NCBI GenBank assembly: GCA_026261815.1 | Contig: JAMPIT010000575.1 | Location: 39,657,501 to 39,721,500, forward strand | Direction of reading: 5' to 3' | Source: Monarcha castaneiventris obscurior | Lineage: Eukaryota > Chordata > Aves > Passeriformes > Monarchidae | Length of the DNA: 64,000 nt | Shown here: one piece after another, positions 62,830 to 64,000 of the stretch | Position numbering within the stretch: the first letter of the stretch is position 1 | Layout of the letters: each line of letters opens with the position of its first letter | Notes under the pieces: generated by a model | What the model was told of the DNA's origin: nothing | The model's database searches: none | The model's input: only the letters and a program-made list of their open reading frames with translations | Made by a program: the position numbers and the translations under genes

Positions 62830-63130
62830 AAGAATTATGATCACAATCCACATTTATTACACAATCATCACAATTTTCACAAATTTCATTTACATTAAAA
62901 AAATATTCTCCCATACCAAAACAAAAACAGCATTATCACACCCCCAGTTGAAAGTGCAAAATTTACACACAATCCACACATTTCTTCACCACAATGACAA
63001 CCAAAATTTCCCATCATCATTCCACTGTTCACTCTCTAGCTGTGTCCAGTCCATGTTTTACCCATTGGTTCTCCCAATTACTATCCTTATCTCAAACTCC
63101 TTGTGCCCTGTGCTGTGCACCAAAAAGAAC
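62830..63130 (-). mobile_element. Probable ERV family A internal 5' leader with primer-binding site
   Basis: Directly beyond the LTR edge, the minus strand reads TTTTTGGTGCACAGCACAGG (complement of about 63107-63126). This is the position and approximate sequence of a retroviral primer-binding site, here TGGTGC rather than a perfect tRNA match. AAGGAGTTTGAGATAAGG and CAATTGGGAGAACCAATGGG follow, which I associate with the leader of avian ERVs carrying this LTR. The plus strand of the region is strikingly A/C-rich. No gag, pol or env frame is intact or recognisable, so this is a fragment. If correct, it is the only internal retroviral sequence in the window. Confidence 0.5.
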
Positions 63131-63287
63131 TGTGGTGTGCTGACATTGTCTAGACACCAGGTGCCCACCAAGCTGCTCTCTCACTTCACCCCCTCAGCAG
63201 AAGAGGGGGGCAGAACATAAGGGGAAAAGAACCTCGTGGGTCAAGGTAAAGGCAGCTTAATAATGCAAAAGCAAAGGCTGTGCACAG
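63131..63287 (-). mobile_element. LTR fragment, ERV family A, copy 5 (U5 side)
   Basis: It starts with TGTGGTGTGCTGACATTGTC and is homologous to the beginning of the copy at 48689: GTGCCCACCAAGCTGCTCTC (63161), CCTCAGCAGAAGAGG, AACCTCGTGGGTCAAGGTAA (63231), GGCAGCTTAATAATGCAAAA, GGCTGTGCACAG. Similarity stops near 63287, so only about 155 of some 590 bases remain. In the minus orientation this is the sense 3' end of a 5' LTR, directly joined to the putative leader at 62830-63130. Confidence 0.8.
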
Positions 63288-64000
63288 TCTGGATGTTGAC
63301 TGTAAAAGTAAATAAAGCCCTGTAGCAATCTTTTTCTATGCAATACTGGAATTATTGTTTCAATTTAAACGTGAATACATGTTCTCACAATGCAAGTTTT
63401 TTGATTCCCTAGGCAGAAGGGATTATACAAGTTAAAGAATACAAGAGCATCTGAACAAAATATGTTTCTTTGGTCTGTTTTATACCCAAATAAAATACAC
63501 ATCTCTTGACCTTGCACATGCAGACCTGAGAAAGTTCCCTGTGAACATATTTCTCTGAATGTACAATTATCTATTTTCAACTGCAGAGAATAATGAGTCC
63601 CATTTTAAATTATGCAAGTCTAAATTGCAAGGGGCATTAAAAGGTCATATCCTGTCCCTCAAGATAAGATAATTAACAACGTTCTGTACTTGTGGTACAG
63701 TCTAAGAAGCATGTTATGCCTCTGTATTGTGATTCCACATTTGACCATTTGCAAGGCAGTTTCCATATAGACCCATATGGCTTTCTCAACTGTTGAATAC
63801 ATTGAAAACAAGTGTGATTTATATGATAACACAGCAGTTCAAGTTCTCTGAGCATGCATGGTTCAAGAATTGGTTTTCTTCTCGGGCAAAAGTCTGGCAT
63901 CACTCACAAGCAACAGTATTTTCACCCTTTGCTGTTTTTATCATCCTTGGTGACTGTTCTGGAACAAGTTAACCAGAGGTATTGTGGAGTCTACATATTC
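63288..64000. other. Anonymous sequence, no gene seen
   Basis: No gene or recognised repeat to the end of the window. Confidence 0.5.

Overview
This window looks like a gene-poor, AT-rich piece of a bird nuclear genome. The main evidence is the repeat content: many 5'-truncated CR1 (chicken repeat 1) LINE fragments, several ending in the CR1 tail of repeated TTCTGTGA / ATTCTATGA octamers, plus several copies of one avian-type endogenous retrovirus (ERV) LTR family. That LTR family is familiar to me from neoavian, especially passerine, genomes; this is recognition from memory, not a search. Nothing is prokaryotic, and there are no operons, ribosome binding sites, tRNA or rRNA genes, or CRISPR arrays.

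I find no host protein-coding gene. The longest open frames are about 60-150 codons, start at arbitrary ATGs, lack recognisable domains, and lie in LTRs, in CR1 debris or in anonymous AT-rich sequence. The window could be a large intron or a gene desert; the sequence alone does not decide which.

Layout. 1-2.4 kb: no recognised feature. 2.4-3.1 kb: plus-strand CR1. 3.1-9.1 kb: no recognised feature. 9.1-10.06 kb: plus-strand CR1 with intact tail. 10.1-17.5 kb: anonymous sequence with a pyrimidine tract, a long (TTTTA)n/(TTCCA) compound microsatellite at 16.1 kb and a CT-rich segment. 17.5-18.0 kb: very old CR1. 18.0-24.7 kb: anonymous. 24.67-25.25 kb: LTR family A. 26.5-26.9 kb: ancient CR1 3' part. 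28.36-29.0 kb: LTR family C. 29.9-30.5 kb: LTR family B. 33.3-33.5 kb: ancient CR1. 35.35-37.42 kb: long minus-strand CR1 split by a family A LTR at 36.34-36.93 kb. 39.5-40.58 kb: the best-preserved CR1, with a family A LTR directly on its 3' tail (40.59-41.22 kb). 42.3-43.14 kb: unusual CR1 copy joining a 5' segment to the 3' tail. 46.88-47.19 kb: (AATAG)n and a CR1 3' end. 48.69-49.28 kb: family A LTR. 49.3-61.0 kb: nearly feature-free apart from two tiny CR1 tails. 61.0-61.5 kb: GT-rich repeat and minus-strand CR1. 62.6-63.3 kb: A/C-rich sequence, a probable ERV primer-binding site and leader, and a family A LTR fragment.

No new biological system can be supported here. The most useful observations are the nested LTR-in-CR1, the CR1 copy with a retained 5' segment fused to its 3' tail, the apparent 5' end of an ERV at 62.8-63.3 kb, the uniform orientation of all five family A LTRs, and a few short tandem or inverted repeats and possible conserved non-coding segments that need comparative data.
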